Shown one piece after another: positions 5,747-8,042 of a stretch of 8,042 nucleotides of DNA. Each line of letters begins with the position of its first letter. Position 1 is the first letter of the stretch. Both the position numbers and the translations under genes were made by a program. Origin of the DNA: an uncultured Hyphomonadaceae bacterium (GTDB lineage Bacteria > Pseudomonadota > Alphaproteobacteria > Caulobacterales > Hyphomonadaceae); the NCBI GenBank assembly GCA_937873805.1, contig CALMWO010000391.1, positions 1 through 8,042 of the forward strand, read 5' to 3'. The notes under the pieces were generated by a model that saw only the letters and a program-made list of their open reading frames with translations, was not told the origin of the DNA and did no database searches.

Positions 5747-7378
5747 CTAGGCGAGGCCCTTGAGCGCGGTCGCGGTGCGGGCAGATGGCGGCAGGGCGAT
5801 TTCGAATTTCAGGAACTCATCGAGCGGCATAGCGCGTGCGATCAGGCTGCCTTGCGCGGCGTCGGCGCCCATGGATTGCAGGAGGGACATGGCCTCGGCC
5901 TTTTCCACGCCTTCGGCTGTGATGGTCATGCCGAGACTGTGGCCAAGGTCGATGACGGATTTGAGCAGCAGCGCGTCCGTATTCCTGCGGGCCATGTTCG
6001 CGACGACCGCACTGTCGATCTTGAGTTCGCGCGCGGGAAGGGCGCGCAAGGAGGCGAGGGAGGATGGGGTTGCGCCATGATTGGCGATCGCGATGCCCAC
6101 ACCGGCGTCGCGCAGGTCTTTCATGTGCTGGAAGGCGCGCTGCTGGTCGATGGCGGCGATGTTTCCGGTGATCTCGAAGCACAGACGCGCGCCTGAACGG
6201 CGGATCTGGCGCTGGGCCCGCTCCACAAACTGCGGATTGGCGATCAGGATGCCCGGAACGGCAATCGACAGCGTCGTGTCGCGCCCGGCTTCACGCATGC
6301 GGCGCTGCTCGGCAATGGCGCGGTCGATCATCCATTCGATGAGCGGCCGGATGTGGCCGGTGTGTTCTGCGATGGCGAGGAAGCTGTCTGGCGCGAGGCA
6401 GCCCCTTGTCGGATGGCGCCAGTGAGGCGTGGATGTCGCCGCGAGGACCGCGCGCTTGCGCAGGTCAAACTTCGGCTGGTGCGCCAGGACGATTTCGCCC
6501 CGTTCCAGCCCGAGCATCATCTCGCGCATCAGTTCCAGCGCAGCAGCCGTATCGCCGTATGCCGCGTGATCGAACGCAACCGCACCCTGCCGCGCGATGC
6601 GCGCCTGATCGAGCGCCGCTTCCGCGCGTTGCAACAGCGAAAGCGGCACGTGCGGTGCATCCGAATGGCAGGCAAGGCCAGTGGTGACGGTGATCTCTAG
6701 ACGGTCTTCGCCAAGGCGCGTTGGCTGCGCGGCGATTGCGGCGATGGCTGCTGCGGTGCGTGCGGCGGCGTCAGCGCTTTCGGCGCGGAAGATGGCGGCG
6801 ATCCTATCTGGCCCGGCGCAACCGACGGATATCTCGCCATAAGTCGTAGAGATGCGTTGCGCGATTGCCGCCAGCAGCTTGGGGCACAGCGCATGGCCGA
6901 TGGCGAGGCGCAGATGTTCGAAGCGGTCTATGCCGACGATCACCGCGAACAGCGTGTCGGGTGAGTTGGCGGAGCGCATCTCCGCCAGTTGCGCCTCCAT
7001 GGCGCGCATGTTGGGCAGGCCGGTTGCGTCATCTTCGTAAGCAAGCCGGGCGATCTGTGCGTCGCGCTCGGCGATGCGGCCAGACATGAGGTTGAAGCTG
7101 GAGGCGAGCGCAGCGATCTCGTTGCGACCCTTGACGCGGACTTCCACCACCTCGCCCTGCGCCGCACGCGACAGCGCGCCACCGAGCTCAGATACGGTTC
7201 GCGCCACGCGATGGGCAACCAGCGTTCGCACGATGGCATAGGCAAGAAGCCCGGCTAGGGCGGCAGCGCTTGTTGCGGGGATTGCGGCGACGCGGATCAG
7301 AAGCGCCGCAGCCAGCACCAGCGCCGTCGAGGTGATGGCGCAGAGCGTGGCGATCTCGGTGGACAGGCGTCGGAACAC
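5747..7378 (-). CDS. Membrane-anchored HAMP-GGDEF-EAL protein with both active sites degenerate
   Basis: This 543-residue protein has the layout of a cyclic-di-GMP turnover enzyme but probably lacks both activities. Two N-terminal membrane segments (about 8-30 and 36-54) leave almost no periplasmic loop. A HAMP linker follows (about 50-103, ending NEIAALASSFNLMSGRI). The GGDEF domain (about 110-270) keeps the entry motif DDATGLPNMRAM, but the signature is GPDRI (189-193). The EAL domain (about 280-525) has TST for EAL (315-317), Ala373 for the metal-binding Asn, EITG for EITE (402-405) and ANHG for DDFG (432-435). Only the Lys in ELKID (453) and the Glu in AEGVE (489) survive. It begins at GTG 7378, with AGAAAG-like purines upstream. 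It is convergent with the pseudo-ATPase gene, with 32 nt between the stops. By analogy with degenerate GGDEF/EAL proteins such as LapD it may be a receptor or scaffold, but that is inference. Confidence 0.9.
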   Translation of the reverse strand: MFRRLSTEIATLCAITSTALVLAAALLIRVAAIPATSAAALAGLLAYAIVRTLVAHRVARTVSELGGALSRAAQGEVVEVRVKGRNEIAALASSFNLMSGRIAERDAQIARLAYEDDATGLPNMRAMEAQLAEMRSANSPDTLFAVIVGIDRFEHLRLAIGHALCPKLLAAIAQRISTTYGEISVGCAGPDRIAAIFRAESADAAARTAAAIAAIAAQPTRLGEDRLEITVTTGLACHSDAPHVPLSLLQRAEAALDQARIARQGAVAFDHAAYGDTAAALELMREMMLGLERGEIVLAHQPKFDLRKRAVLAATSTPHWRHPTRGCLAPDSFLAIAEHTGHIRPLIEWMIDRAIAEQRRMREAGRDTTLSIAVPGILIANPQFVERAQRQIRRSGARLCFEITGNIAAIDQQRAFQHMKDLRDAGVGIAIANHGATPSSLASLRALPARELKIDSAVVANMARRNTDALLLKSVIDLGHSLGMTITAEGVEKAEAMSLLQSMGADAAQGSLIARAMPLDEFLKFEIALPPSARTATALKGLA

Positions 7379-7495
7379 GTGCGCGCTTTCTGCTGCAGTC
7401 TTGCAGGGTGGCAGGTGGGGCTGAACGCCGGGTAAAGCGCGTGCTAACAGGACGTGAACGCGCCCGGCGCCTTCCCTCGAGGCCGCGGGCAGGCA

Positions 7496-8042
7496 TCAGT
7501 GTGCCTTGTAAGGGTCCGGTCCGCCCTCGGCGATGAAGCGGTCGATGCGACTATCCAGCACAGGCAGCGGCACGGAGCCGAGCTGCAGCACAGTGTCGTG
7601 GAAGAAGCGGATATCGAATTTGGCGCCCAAAGCCGCCTCGGCTTTCCGGCGCCCTTCCACGATGGCCATTTCGCCTAGGTAGTAGCTCAGCGCCTGTCCC
7701 GGCCACGAGATGTAGCGGTCGACCTCTGTCGTGATCTCGTGCTCGGCCAGCGCGGTGTTCTCGCGGAAGAACGCCTGCCCCTGTTCGCGCGTCCACCCCT
7801 TGGCGTGGATGCCCGTGTCGACAACCAGGCGCGCGGCGCGCCACATCTGGTAGCTAAGCATCCCGAATTTTTCGTAGGGCGTTTCGTACATCCCCATCTC
7901 TTCGCCCAGCATCTCGCAATAAAGGGCCCAGCCTTCACCGAAGGCGGATATGTAGGTCTTGCGCCTGAATTCCGTCATGCCGTCCTGCTCATCCGCCAGT
8001 GGCATCTGGAAGGCGTGGCCCGGTGCGCTTTCATGCAGTGTC
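7496..8042 (-). CDS. DUF885-family protein, putative metallopeptidase-like (N-terminal part outside window)
   Basis: This is the C-terminal 181 residues of a DUF885 (PF05960) protein; the frame is open at the window's right edge. The visible part begins TLHESAPGHAFQMPLADEQ and so includes the family's HExxPGH metal-site-like motif (8015-8035). GEGWALYCEMLGEEMGMY, whose Glu is the likely third ligand, lies about 30 residues further on. The family's highly typical RYISWPGQALSYYLGEM and DIRFFHDTVLQLGSVPLPVLDSRID blocks follow, and it ends DPYKAH. Full-length members usually have about 550-620 residues, so most of the N-terminal domain and any signal peptide are unseen. The gluzincin-like motif suggests a metal-dependent peptidase, but I know of no function that can be assigned to this member. 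It lies 117 nt upstream of the HAMP-GGDEF-EAL gene on the same strand; no clear terminator separates them. Confidence 0.9.
   Translation of the reverse strand, partial: TLHESAPGHAFQMPLADEQDGMTEFRRKTYISAFGEGWALYCEMLGEEMGMYETPYEKFGMLSYQMWRAARLVVDTGIHAKGWTREQGQAFFRENTALAEHEITTEVDRYISWPGQALSYYLGEMAIVEGRRKAEAALGAKFDIRFFHDTVLQLGSVPLPVLDSRIDRFIAEGGPDPYKAH

Noticed and set aside
7462..7490. GC-rich inverted repeat (GCCCG / CGGGC) after the DUF885 gene
   Set aside because: Arms are five bases with a long interior and no T-tract, which is expected by chance at this GC content.

Overview
The window looks like chromosomal DNA from a high-GC alphaproteobacterium. The likely group is the Caulobacterales / Hyphomonadaceae. 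I infer this from the GC-rich third codon positions, the NodT-type outer-membrane lipoprotein, the HAMP-GGDEF-EAL architecture and the DUF885 protein; no rRNA or marker gene confirms it. No tRNA, rRNA, insertion sequence, CRISPR array or integrase is visible.

Layout. (1) Positions 1-4487, minus strand: a tightly packed four-gene operon read right to left. It encodes a MacA-type periplasmic adaptor (4487-2793), a MacB/LolD-type ABC ATPase (2782-2036), a MacB/FtsX-type permease (2039-801) and a NodT/TolC-type outer-membrane lipoprotein (808 to beyond position 1). The spacings are a 10-nt gap, a 4-nt ATGA overlap and an 8-nt overlap, so translation is probably coupled. Together the genes encode a complete ABC-driven tripartite exporter; the substrate cannot be read from sequence. 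(2) Positions 4488-4769: a divergent regulatory region with relatively AT-rich stretches. It holds a perfect 14-bp palindrome next to the adaptor gene and a good sigma-70-like promoter pointing right. (3) Positions 4770-5714, plus strand: a protein that is clearly a relative of the MalK/UgpC sugar-importer ATPases, but every nucleotide-handling motif is destroyed while the C-terminal TOBE-like part remains. (4) Positions 5747-7378, minus strand, convergent with the previous gene: a membrane-anchored HAMP-GGDEF-EAL protein whose two catalytic motifs are both degenerate. (5) Positions 7496-8042, minus strand: the C-terminal part of a DUF885-family protein with an HExxPGH motif; its N terminus lies outside the window.

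The most notable theme is two neighbouring, intact but apparently catalytically dead proteins: an ABC pseudo-ATPase and a GGDEF/EAL pseudo-enzyme. Both are full-length open frames with gene-like codon use, so they look maintained for a non-enzymatic role (binding, scaffolding or regulation) rather than recently decayed. The second notable point is a roughly 175-residue Gly-rich plus Gln/Met-rich insertion in the adaptor protein of the exporter.
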